Assembly (NCBI RefSeq): GCF_042427575.1
Contig: NZ_JBHMFD010000016.1
Location: 1-27,486 of the forward strand
Source of the DNA: Bergeyella porcorum
Lineage (GTDB): Bacteria; Bacteroidota; Bacteroidia; Flavobacteriales; Weeksellaceae
DNA length: 27,486 nucleotides
Direction: 5' to 3'
Below, piece after piece: positions 15,452 to 22,206 of this stretch. Numbering within the stretch: position 1 is the stretch's first letter; each line of letters begins with the position of its first letter. A program made the position numbers and the translations under genes. The notes below the pieces were generated by a model. The model saw nothing but the letters and a program-made list of their open reading frames with translations, was not told the origin of the DNA and did no database searches.

Positions 15452-16519
15452 TTACAAAGTATTGATGTTGTTCAAATCTTCAAAAGCCTGTACCAATCTC
15501 TTAGAGAAAGTTTCTTCTCCTTTTCTTACCCATACCCTTGGGTCATAGAATTTTTTGTTTGGCTTATCATCACCCTCTGGGTTTCCGATTTGAGCTTTCA
15601 AGTATTCTGCTTTTTCAGACATATAGTCTCTGATGCCTTCTGTGTAAGCAAACTGAAGGTCTGTGTCAATATTCATTTTGATAACACCGTAGTCAATCGC
15701 TTCTCTGATTTCCTCCAAAGAAGAGCCAGAACCACCGTGGAATACGAAGTTGATAGGCTTCTCTGCTGTACCGAATTTTTCTTGTACAAATTTCTGAGAA
15801 TTATCTAAGATTTTCGGTGTTAGTTTCACATTTCCTGGTTTGTAAACCCCGTGAACATTCCCGAATGCTGCGGCTACCGTGAAGTTTGGAGAGATGGCTT
15901 TTAGCCTTTCGTATGCGTATGCCACTTCCTCTGGCTGAGTATAGAGTTTAGAAGAATCTACTCCTGTGTTATCCACGCCGTCTTCTTCACCACCTGTTAC
16001 ACCCAATTCAATTTCCAAGGTCATTCCTAGTTTTGCCATTCTTTCAAAATATTGGCAAGAGATGTCCATATTTTCTTCTAAAGACTCTTCAGAAAGGTCT
16101 AGCATATGAGAAGAGTAAAGGGATTTTCCTGTTTGCTTGTAAAACTCTTCGTTGGCATCCATTAGCCCGTCTATCCAAGGGAGAAGTTTTTTAGCACAAT
16201 GGTCGGTATGAAGGATTACCGTAGCACCATAAGCCTCTGCTAAGGTGTGGATGTGCTTAGCACCAGCGATGCCTCCTAAGATGGCTGCTTTTTGCCCATC
16301 ATTGCTAAGACCTTTTCCAGCGTTGTAAGCAGCACCGCCGTTAGAAAACTGGATGATAACAGGAGAATTAAGCTTTGCTGCGGTTTCTAGCGTTGCATTA
16401 ACATTGCTAGAGCCGATGACATTAACTGCCGGAAGGGCAAATCTATTCTCTTTTGCATATTGGAAAATGTCTGTAACCAATTGTCCTGTGGCAACACCTG
16501 CCGGAAATTTTCTGCTCAT
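15452..16519 (-). CDS. fbaA: Class II fructose-bisphosphate aldolase
   Basis: Zinc-dependent aldolase cleaving fructose 1,6-bisphosphate to dihydroxyacetone phosphate and glyceraldehyde 3-phosphate. The 355-aa length matches the class IIA (E. coli FbaA) type. Seen: HTDHCAKK (104-111) with catalytic Asp106 and zinc ligand His107, LEIELGVTGGEEDGVDN, NFVFHGGSGSS with a further zinc-binding His, and MNIDTDLQFAYTEGIRDYM. It follows nadK after 79 nt that contain a -7 element, so it can be expressed alone as well as by read-through. It ends at a strong terminator. Confidence 0.97.
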   Translation of the reverse strand: MSRKFPAGVATGQLVTDIFQYAKENRFALPAVNVIGSSNVNATLETAAKLNSPVIIQFSNGGAAYNAGKGLSNDGQKAAILGGIAGAKHIHTLAEAYGATVILHTDHCAKKLLPWIDGLMDANEEFYKQTGKSLYSSHMLDLSEESLEENMDISCQYFERMAKLGMTLEIELGVTGGEEDGVDNTGVDSSKLYTQPEEVAYAYERLKAISPNFTVAAAFGNVHGVYKPGNVKLTPKILDNSQKFVQEKFGTAEKPINFVFHGGSGSSLEEIREAIDYGVIKMNIDTDLQFAYTEGIRDYMSEKAEYLKAQIGNPEGDDKPNKKFYDPRVWVRKGEETFSKRLVQAFEDLNNINTL

Positions 16520-16568
16520 AATTTTTACTTTTTTTAAGATGAAATTAATTTAAATTTTTTTATTTAGC

Positions 16569-16576
16569 CAAAGTTA
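16569..16576 (-). promoter_or_regulatory. Putative -7 element for fbaA
   Basis: The minus strand reads TAACTTTG, an exact TAnnTTTG. The nearest TTTG (16592-16589) is only 12 nt upstream, shorter than usual. It lies 49 nt before the fbaA ATG. Confidence 0.45.
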
Positions 16577-16598
16577 AGGATTTTAAACCAAAAAAGCA

Positions 16599-17465
16599 TC
16601 AGTTTCTTTTATCTTTTCCCCAAAGTAATTTTTGCCTGATGGTTTCGTAGAAGCTTAAATGTTTAGGTTGGATTAATGAAATGCTGAAGTTTGCCTTTTG
16701 GATAACCAATTCCACATCGGTATCTATGTGTATTAGCCGAGAATCTAATGACAGCGAATACTGTGGTACGCGGCTTTCTACTCTTAATCGGAATACGGCA
16801 TCATCTTTTACAATGAGAGGTCTTACATTCAGATTATGAGGGGCTATGGGGGTGATGACGAAGTTGTCGTTCTCTGGAGAGATGATAGGGCCACCACAGC
16901 TGAGAGAGTAGGCGGTGGAACCCGTAGGGGTAGAGATAATAACGCCGTCGCCCCAAAAGACATTGAGAAACTCATCGTTGATATAAGAATCTACCGTAAT
17001 CATAGAGGTGGTCTCTCTACGGGAAATGGTAATATCATTGAGGGCATATGGGAAGAAATCCTCGCTCTTAGGGGAAACCACTTCTATTACAGACCTTTTA
17101 GAGATGTTTACCTCTCCTTTCAGGATGTTGTCTAACTCCTTGAAGACGCCTTCTTTGGTAAAACTCGCCAAGAAACCAAGTCGCCCGATATTAACTCCCA
17201 CTATAGGGATATTGGTATCCTGAATGAAGAGCAATGCCGTAACCAAAGTGCCATCGCCCCCGAAGGTGAAAAGAATCTGTGCATTTTCTGATAGCAAATC
17301 TTCCTTGCAACTGAAAGTTGTAAATTGCTTAGAAAACTGCATCGCTTCTGCCATTTCGGTATGCAAGATGGTCTTTATACCTCTGCTATCCAATTCGGAG
17401 ATGAATTTACTGATGTAGAGAAAGGTGTCTAAATCACTTTTTTGAGTATAGATTGCTGCTACCAT
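16599..17465 (-). CDS. nadK: NAD kinase
   Basis: Phosphorylates NAD to NADP in the cytoplasm. The 288-aa protein has the family signature FGGDGTLVTAL (GGDGT at 69-73, catalytic Asp71), then GVNIGRLGFL, the NE/D-like contact region FPYALNDITISR and the glycine-rich PTGSTAYSLSCGGPII loop. All are diagnostic of NAD kinase. It begins 3 nt after the CBS-domain gene stop, so the two form an operon. Confidence 0.96.
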   Translation of the reverse strand: MVAAIYTQKSDLDTFLYISKFISELDSRGIKTILHTEMAEAMQFSKQFTTFSCKEDLLSENAQILFTFGGDGTLVTALLFIQDTNIPIVGVNIGRLGFLASFTKEGVFKELDNILKGEVNISKRSVIEVVSPKSEDFFPYALNDITISRRETTSMITVDSYINDEFLNVFWGDGVIISTPTGSTAYSLSCGGPIISPENDNFVITPIAPHNLNVRPLIVKDDAVFRLRVESRVPQYSLSLDSRLIHIDTDVELVIQKANFSISLIQPKHLSFYETIRQKLLWGKDKRN

Positions 17466-17468
17466 AGT

Positions 17469-18122
17469 CTAAATTTCCAAATATTTTTGAAAGAAGCCAA
17501 AGCGGTCTTTCATCAGTTGTTCTTTTTCGTCTTCGTAATGTTTATGCACCACGCTATAGCCATAGCGTTCAAAGGTTTCGTCTATGGAAGCCAGATGCTC
17601 TCCGCTGATTTTTAGTGTAATCAAAACGCCATCTTCGTTAAAGCCACTCACATAGCAACCATAGATTTTAGCATTGTTGCCTTCTACAATTTTGGTAACT
17701 TCGGCTAATGAATAGTGTGGGGTATTGGTCTGAACCGTGAGTACCGCTCCATTTTCTGAAAACAGTGGATATTTTGAAAATTCACTGAAAATATCATCAC
17801 AAGAGATGTAGCCCACATAGTTTTCATTTTTTCCTATAACGGGAACTACATTGGCATAAAAACTATGAAAAAGCTTGATGGTGTCTAATATATTACCATC
17901 TTCTACAATGGCAAATTTCTCAAAATGAATTTCCAAACTGCCCAAGTTGCCCTCTGGGCTTTCTTCTAAAAAACTCTGGCTAAGAGCACCTGCATACGCA
18001 TTGTTTTTGGTGATAAAAACATGTGAATAGCCAAATTCTTTAGCCGTTTCGCAAGCCTCTTCTATAGAATCTGAGATGCGAAACGCGGGAAAATCCTTTG
18101 AAATATAGTCCTGAATAAACAT
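17469..18122 (-). CDS. CBS-domain protein upstream of nadK
   Basis: A 217-aa cytoplasmic protein with a tandem CBS pair across residues ~1-120 (DYISKDFPAFRISDSIEEA... and ...NVVPVIGKNENYVGYISCDDIF). A C-terminal region (~125-205) looks like an ACT-type regulatory fold (VLTVQTNTPHYSLAEVTKIV). CBS pairs commonly bind adenosyl ligands (AMP, ATP, SAM, NAD), so a regulatory role for the neighbouring NAD kinase is attractive but inferred only from the 3-nt spacing. The ligand is not evident. TATCTTAG 11 nt before the ATG is a weak -7 candidate. Confidence 0.85.
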   Translation of the reverse strand: MFIQDYISKDFPAFRISDSIEEACETAKEFGYSHVFITKNNAYAGALSQSFLEESPEGNLGSLEIHFEKFAIVEDGNILDTIKLFHSFYANVVPVIGKNENYVGYISCDDIFSEFSKYPLFSENGAVLTVQTNTPHYSLAEVTKIVEGNNAKIYGCYVSGFNEDGVLITLKISGEHLASIDETFERYGYSVVHKHYEDEKEQLMKDRFGFFQKYLEI

Positions 18123-18199
18123 TAGGCTAAGATAATAAAAAAATCAACATTGCGATATATTGATTTCTGTCATCTTTATTCTAAATTGAGCGTTAGGCT

Positions 18200-18730
18200 T
18201 TAAGCGATAAGCGATAAGCTTTTAAATTGTGTAAAGAAAAACCTCGAAATATTATCTTGAGCGAAGGGTAATGCGTTTTCTGCGTTTAATCTAAAAGATT
18301 CAAAGTTTTCAATAGGGTCGGGTTTTAACCCGACTTTCAAGGAGGATTCCCTAAAAGGCTTTAGACAAATTGAAAAAATTACAGGGTCTAGCTTCATTCC
18401 AAGTGGGAAAGTCTTAGCCCCATCTAGGTCTAGCCTCATTCCGAGTGGGAAATCGTTAGACCCATCTAGGTCTAGCTTCATTCCGAGTGGGAAATCGTTA
18501 GACCCATCTAGGTCTAGCTTCATTCCAAGCGGGAAAGTCTTAGACCCATCTAGGTCTAGCTTCATTCCAAGCGGGAAAGTCTTAGACCCATCTAGGTCTA
18601 GCTTCATTCCGAGCGGGAAAGTCTTAGACCCATCTAGGTCTAGCTTCATTCCGAGTGGGAAATCCTTAGCCCCATCTAGGTCTAGCCTCATTCCGTAAGG
18701 AAATAGGTCAGCTTTATACCTTTTAACCAT
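18200..18730 (-). CDS. Tandem-repeat ORF (14-residue FPLGMKLDLDGSKT units)
   Basis: A 176-aa ORF of unknown function. After MVKRYKADL come seven 14-residue units of the form FP[LY]GM[KR]LDLDG[SA][KN][TD], then an eighth partial unit. The C-terminal ~60 residues read through a dispersed repeat (LKVGLKPDP). The ATG at 18730 has an unusually good AGGAGG four bases upstream and a five-codon ORF before it. Unit differences include silent CCA/CCG (Pro) and CTT/CTC (Leu) changes but also Ser/Ala, Lys/Asn and Thr/Asp. No signal peptide or known domain is seen; the repeat does not match TPR, WG or pentapeptide repeats that I know. Either a real repeat protein or a minisatellite that happens to be open. 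Confidence 0.5.
   Translation of the reverse strand: MVKRYKADLFPYGMRLDLDGAKDFPLGMKLDLDGSKTFPLGMKLDLDGSKTFPLGMKLDLDGSKTFPLGMKLDLDGSNDFPLGMKLDLDGSNDFPLGMRLDLDGAKTFPLGMKLDPVIFSICLKPFRESSLKVGLKPDPIENFESFRLNAENALPFAQDNISRFFFTQFKSLSLIA
18317..18372. repeat. Dispersed palindromic repeat, copy B
   Basis: GTCGGGTT/AACCCGAC palindrome with TT loop (18317-18334), followed by CTTT..AGGA..ATT..CTAAAAGGCTTTAG..AAATT, matching copy A at 235-290. It forms part of the C-terminal coding region of the tandem-repeat ORF. Confidence 0.65.
18385..18720. repeat. 42-bp tandem repeat array (7 units plus one degenerate)
   Basis: Units begin GGTCTAGC at 18385, 18427, 18469, 18511, 18553, 18595, 18637 and 18679. The unit pair at 18511 and 18553 is identical and that at 18595 differs by one base. 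The last unit diverges in its second half. Most unit junctions contain TAGACC-CATCTA-GGTCTA, a 6-bp hairpin; in the junctions after the first and seventh units the left arm is changed to TAGCCC. The period is a multiple of three, so length change would keep the frame. Confidence 0.95.
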
Positions 18731-18738
18731 CTAACCTC

Positions 18739-18756
18739 CTAGCTTTTTAACTTCAT
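18739..18756 (-). CDS. Five-codon upstream ORF (MKLKS)
   Basis: ATGAAGTTAAAAAGCTAG precedes the tandem-repeat ORF; AGGGAGG (18773-18767) lies 10 nt upstream of its ATG. Its TAG overlaps the first base of the AGGAGG (18740-18735) serving the larger ORF, an arrangement that would allow translational coupling. It may be coincidental. Confidence 0.3.
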   Translation of the reverse strand: MKLKS

Positions 18757-18783
18757 AATACCCCACCTCCCTAAATCCAACAA

Positions 18784-18814
18784 CCGCCGCTCTTCATTGG
18801 ATGAAAAACGGCGG
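18784..18814 (-). terminator. Possible terminator of the TonB-dependent receptor gene
   Basis: CCGCCG/CGGCGG form a GC-rich 6-bp stem with a 19-nt loop, 40 nt after the receptor stop. Only TTGTTGG follows on the minus strand, so termination may be incomplete and could feed the tandem-repeat ORF. Confidence 0.45.
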
Positions 18815-18853
18815 AAGTGGAAAATATAGAAAAAAATATTAGGAGAAATTATT

Positions 18854-20992
18854 TTACTGGAACTTCAGTGTCATTCCGAGCATAAAATTGGTGCCCGCCT
18901 GTGGATAGACCATTGCTCCATCATAAACATAGCCATTATTAGCATATTTTCGATTAAGAAGATTATTAACCATTAGATTCAGCCCTAAATCGTAGCGGGA
19001 AATTTTCAGTTGGTAATTGGCTAAAACATCTAATACATTGTATCCTGGGAGTTTTAGCTGAGCATCTTCTGTATTGTCCAGATACTGTTTTCCTACATAC
19101 TGATTGCTTAGGGTAACGCTAAAATGAGGTACAGGACTGTATGTAGCAGAGAGGTTTCCGATAAAGCTAGGCGAGAAAGAAATGGTGGTATTGCCCAGAT
19201 TGTTGTAAACCGTAGCTCCATTGGCATCCGTGCTTTCTACAATATGGTTGAGGTTTTTATTTTGGCTGAGGGTAGCATTCCCAGCAAGGGTAAACTGGGA
19301 GCTGAGTTTTGCAGCGACGCCTGTTTCTAGCCCAAGGCGATAAGATTCGCCAGAGTTTTCGCGTACCATTCCTCCCACATCATTGATTTTTCCGCTAAGT
19401 ACCAATTGGTCTTTGTAGTACATTAGATAAGCATTGGAGCTGAAAGATAGCCAATTGCCAAGTTGTTTTTCTATCCCGAGTTCTATGTTGTGAAGTTTCT
19501 CTGGGCGAATTTCTGCGTTGTCCAGCAAGTCTCTTCTATTGGGTTCTCTATGAGCGTGAGCATAGGATAGATAGATTTTTCCCTTTGAGATGGCAACATT
19601 CATTCCTGCTTTTGGGTTGAAGAATAGCCAGTTGGTTTTCACTTCGCCACCTTCGGCAGGGTTGAGGAGTACCTCCGCCTTATAATCGATAGAACGGAGC
19701 TGAAGGTCTGCAAAGAAATCAAACTTTCCTAATTTATAGAGGGCTTTGGCGTAGCCTGATACTTCGTTTTTGTATCCCATATTACGGTAATATTCGTGAT
19801 GATTTGGGATGTTGTTGCCATAATCTTTTACAGAGGAAATATTGCCAAAGTGAGCTCCTTTGTATCGGTTGGCGATGAGTCCAAAGTTGAGGTCAAGGGT
19901 GTTGAGTTTTCCATAAAGGTTTGAAATAACACCGTAGAAATCATTGTCTAGCCACTTGTACCGAATTAAATCTGTACGAGAGATGGTACTGCCGTTCCAT
20001 ACAAAAGGTTGTATGAGGTAGCGGTTCAGCCTATCGTTTTGGCGGTAATTTTCATAGTAGCCTTTGCCTTTGGTGTAGTGCAGGGTGGTTTCTAAATTCC
20101 ATATTGTGCTGAGCTTCTGTTCCCAAAGCAAATGATAATGATTTTGGCGGTAGTTATCGGTTTCGTTATCGTAGTATCCTGCAATGCTGCCATCGCTATT
20201 GTAGAGAACGCCAGAGGTGTTTTTTCTGGGGTTTTTCTCAAACTCTTCCACCGAGATGCCGTTCCACGCTTGATAGGTTTTTTCCTTTCCACCGAAGGTC
20301 ATTAGTCTTAGTTTGGTATTACCATCTTCAAACAAAGCGGTGAAGTTGTAGGAATTGAGGTCGGAAAACGCTCTATCAATATAGCCGTCAGATTTGGTGA
20401 TAGAGTAACGCCCCATCACAGAGAGTTTATTGTTCCAAAATTTGCCAGAACCCACTTCAAAGGCGTGTCTTCGGGTGTTGAAAGAACCGTAAGATTGGTT
20501 GGTGAGGGCGTAGGCTTTGTCGTCAGGATTTTTGGTATTGATGTTTACGCTAGCACCGAAGGATGCCACGCCATTGGTAGAGGTTCCCACGCCTCTTTGT
20601 ATTAAAATATTAGATGAAGAGGAGGCGAGGTCTGAGACATTCACGAAGAAAGTGCCTTGGGATTCGGAGTCGTTGTACGGTACGCCATTCAGCATTACAT
20701 TGATGCGTGAGCCATCTAAGCCACGGATACGCCATCCTGTGTAGCCCACGCCGTTTCCTGCATCCGAAGTGGAAACCACAGACATTTGGTTTTTGAGCAA
20801 GATGGGGAGGTCTTGGGCTAAGTTTTTAGACTTTAAGTCTTTTTCTACATTGATGATTTCCTTGGAAACGGGCAACCGTTTGGTGAAATTAACGGTCTCA
20901 ATGTCTTTCGTTTTGATGGAGTCTTGCACCTTTTGTGCATTCACGAAGTAAAAGGAACTTACGGAAAGTCCTAAAATAAAAATACCTTTCAT
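18854..20992 (-). CDS. TonB-dependent outer-membrane receptor, probably for thiamine
   Basis: A 712-aa TonB-dependent transporter. Signal peptide (FILGLSVSSFYFVNAQ) is followed by the plug: NLAQDLPILLKNQMSVVSTS, RIRGLDGSRINVMLNGVPYN and VGTSTNGVASFGASVNI. Then a long beta-barrel with segments such as ISYAHAHREPNRRDLLDN-type loops ends in LGMTLKFQ with terminal aromatic-rich strand. No carboxypeptidase-like N-terminal extension and no SusD partner are seen. The substrate is not readable from the protein, but a TPP riboswitch in its leader indicates thiamine control. Bacteroidota are known to have TPP-riboswitch-controlled receptors predicted to import thiamine or its precursors. No thiamine biosynthesis genes lie nearby. 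Confidence 0.92.
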   Translation of the reverse strand: MKGIFILGLSVSSFYFVNAQKVQDSIKTKDIETVNFTKRLPVSKEIINVEKDLKSKNLAQDLPILLKNQMSVVSTSDAGNGVGYTGWRIRGLDGSRINVMLNGVPYNDSESQGTFFVNVSDLASSSSNILIQRGVGTSTNGVASFGASVNINTKNPDDKAYALTNQSYGSFNTRRHAFEVGSGKFWNNKLSVMGRYSITKSDGYIDRAFSDLNSYNFTALFEDGNTKLRLMTFGGKEKTYQAWNGISVEEFEKNPRKNTSGVLYNSDGSIAGYYDNETDNYRQNHYHLLWEQKLSTIWNLETTLHYTKGKGYYENYRQNDRLNRYLIQPFVWNGSTISRTDLIRYKWLDNDFYGVISNLYGKLNTLDLNFGLIANRYKGAHFGNISSVKDYGNNIPNHHEYYRNMGYKNEVSGYAKALYKLGKFDFFADLQLRSIDYKAEVLLNPAEGGEVKTNWLFFNPKAGMNVAISKGKIYLSYAHAHREPNRRDLLDNAEIRPEKLHNIELGIEKQLGNWLSFSSNAYLMYYKDQLVLSGKINDVGGMVRENSGESYRLGLETGVAAKLSSQFTLAGNATLSQNKNLNHIVESTDANGATVYNNLGNTTISFSPSFIGNLSATYSPVPHFSVTLSNQYVGKQYLDNTEDAQLKLPGYNVLDVLANYQLKISRYDLGLNLMVNNLLNRKYANNGYVYDGAMVYPQAGTNFMLGMTLKFQ

Positions 20993-21021
20993 TCTTTTAA
21001 TGGTTTTAAGATTAATTGAAT

Positions 21022-21031
21022 AAAAGGGGTG
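21022..21031 (-). promoter_or_regulatory. Leader segment complementary to the riboswitch P2 strand
   Basis: CACCCCTTTT, 29 nt before the receptor ATG, is a perfect 10-base complement of AAAAGGGGTG (21187-21178), which includes the 5' strand of aptamer helix P2. It is a candidate switching element (inference). Confidence 0.4.
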
Positions 21032-21115
21032 ATTATGAATTATTCAATGTTTAAGTTTTTTTTATTCAATGTTTTTAATCTTGAATTTTTAACTTCAAAC
21101 CTTGAATTTTTATGT

Positions 21116-21184
21116 TTCCCTAAACAGCATTACCTGTTCTAGGTTCATTGGGTATAATCTCAGCCACGCGTGCGTAGCACCCCT
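21116..21184 (-). ncRNA. TPP riboswitch (THI element)
   Basis: The minus strand carries the conserved aptamer in order: GGGGTGC (21183-21177), a 6-bp P3 hairpin GCTACG-CACG-CGTGGC, GCTGAGA (21164-21158), ACCC closing P2 (21153-21150), TGAACCT (21147-21141), CAGGTAATGCTG (21136-21125) and TTAGGGAA (21123-21116). The invariant GCTGAGA and TGAACCT segments match the thiamine pyrophosphate aptamer very well. The outer P1 helix is not obvious. About 120 nt of AT-rich leader follow, without a clear terminator hairpin, so control is probably at translation or by alternative pairing. It should lower receptor expression when TPP is plentiful. Confidence 0.92.
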
Positions 21185-21197
21185 TTTTTATCGGGGG

Positions 21198-21228
21198 CAA
21201 AGATAATGTTTTTGTGAAAATATGACAA
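21198..21228 (-). promoter_or_regulatory. Promoter of the riboswitch-receptor unit
   Basis: Minus strand: TTG (21228-21226), 20 nt, TATCTTTG (21205-21198). The predicted start is near 21192, just before the aptamer, and only 15 nt separate the -33 element from the end of the upstream gene. Confidence 0.68.
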
Positions 21229-21243
21229 TAGGAGAGCAGGGAT

Positions 21244-21957
21244 TTAATAACTTCTATTTTTTGAATCTACATAAAAATAGTTCTTTCCATCTGTGGTAAC
21301 CTCAAAAAGGCGGGCGAGTTTCCAGCTGAAATTTCGCTTGATATCAGCATAGATGAAAGGGATAATCACCCGATTGTGAATATCAATGACCCCGAATTTG
21401 TCATTTATCGCTGCGATAATCATAGGATTATGAACATCATCGCCTTCCATTATATGAAGATATTGATACTGTGGATAGATGATGTATTGCCTGTAATCGG
21501 CTTCATCGTGGAATTTTTCTTTCTCTACAATTCCAAAAAAACCTTGCCTAACGAAAGAATAATATTTTTGCTGCTTGAATTCGAATGGGCATTGGGCTAA
21601 ATCGGTATCTTGATACTGATAAGCGAGCTTTCCACTGGTTGTGATGCGGTAGTTTTTACCATCTTTTCTCACTGAAGCGTAATCATTAGTGCCAAATTTT
21701 CTTACTTTTTCATTTTTAGAATTAAGAAGATTGCAATCTTCCGTAAAGAAACCTACATTGCTATATAGATGAGGGATAGCAACTTTGCCTCGCTGGGTGA
21801 TGAAGCCGAATTTGCCGTCTTTCTTCTGTGGGATAAGGGCAGGAATGGAATCATTGATTTTGGATAAATCAATAGGCTTTATTGAGGTTTTTTTATTTTT
21901 ACTCTGTGCGTTGTAGAGCGTAGTGAAAAGGATAAGAAAAAGAAAAAATCTTCTCAT
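21244..21957 (-). CDS. WG-repeat-like secreted protein
   Basis: A 237-aa exported protein. The N-terminus RRFFLFLILFTTLYNAQS is a signal peptide with cleavage probably after NAQ. Two WG-type repeats are visible: DGKFGFITQRGKVAIPHLYSN (roughly 46-67) and NDKFGVIDIHNRVIIPFIYADI near residue 190, with a degenerate unit around QGFFGIVEKEK. These beta-rich repeats have no assigned activity. It is transcribed toward the riboswitch-receptor gene but that gene has its own promoter. The upstream 249-nt region is shared with the divergent glutamine synthetase. Confidence 0.82.
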   Translation of the reverse strand: MRRFFLFLILFTTLYNAQSKNKKTSIKPIDLSKINDSIPALIPQKKDGKFGFITQRGKVAIPHLYSNVGFFTEDCNLLNSKNEKVRKFGTNDYASVRKDGKNYRITTSGKLAYQYQDTDLAQCPFEFKQQKYYSFVRQGFFGIVEKEKFHDEADYRQYIIYPQYQYLHIMEGDDVHNPMIIAAINDKFGVIDIHNRVIIPFIYADIKRNFSWKLARLFEVTTDGKNYFYVDSKNRSY

Positions 21958-22055
21958 AGGATATTTTTAATGGCTTTTGGGTATCAAAAATTGTGCTAAT
22001 ATTTCTCATTGAATAAAATTGATGTTTTGCAGAAAGGTACTTGTTGTGTGTGTTT

Positions 22056-22074
22056 TATATATATATATATATAT
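22056..22074. repeat. (TA)n dinucleotide tract
   Basis: About nine to ten TA units lie between the divergent WG-repeat gene and glutamine synthetase. Elsewhere in 21958-22206 there are a loose 7-bp inverted repeat (TAAGGGG at 22088-22094, CCCCTTA at 22131-22137) and the glnA promoter, but no gene. Confidence 0.8.
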
Positions 22075-22157
22075 TACTCTATATTTTTAAGGGGGTGTTT
22101 TAGTTTCATTTGTGTTAAAATAAAATTCGACCCCTTATTTTTTAATGGTGAAATGTT

Positions 22158-22184
22158 TTTGTATTGAAAAAATATATAACTTTG
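22158..22184 (+). promoter_or_regulatory. Promoter of the type III glutamine synthetase gene
   Basis: TTTG (22158-22161), 15 nt, TAACTTTG (22177-22184). The -7 octamer is exact; the spacing is at the short end. The ATG follows 22 nt later, so the leader is very short. Confidence 0.6.
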
Positions 22185-22206
22185 CATCAATTAAAATCAC
22201 ATTAAG

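Noticed and set aside
16836..17223. Plus-strand ORFs of 99 and 71 aa over nadK
   Set aside because: They are antisense shadows of the well-conserved NAD kinase gene.
18385..18720. CRISPR array
   Set aside because: The units are contiguous 42-bp tandem copies with no unique spacers, and no cas genes are present.
22088..22137. Terminator or operator formed by TAAGGGG/CCCCTTA
   Set aside because: The loop is 36 nt and the stem only 7 bp, so it is easily chance in this region.
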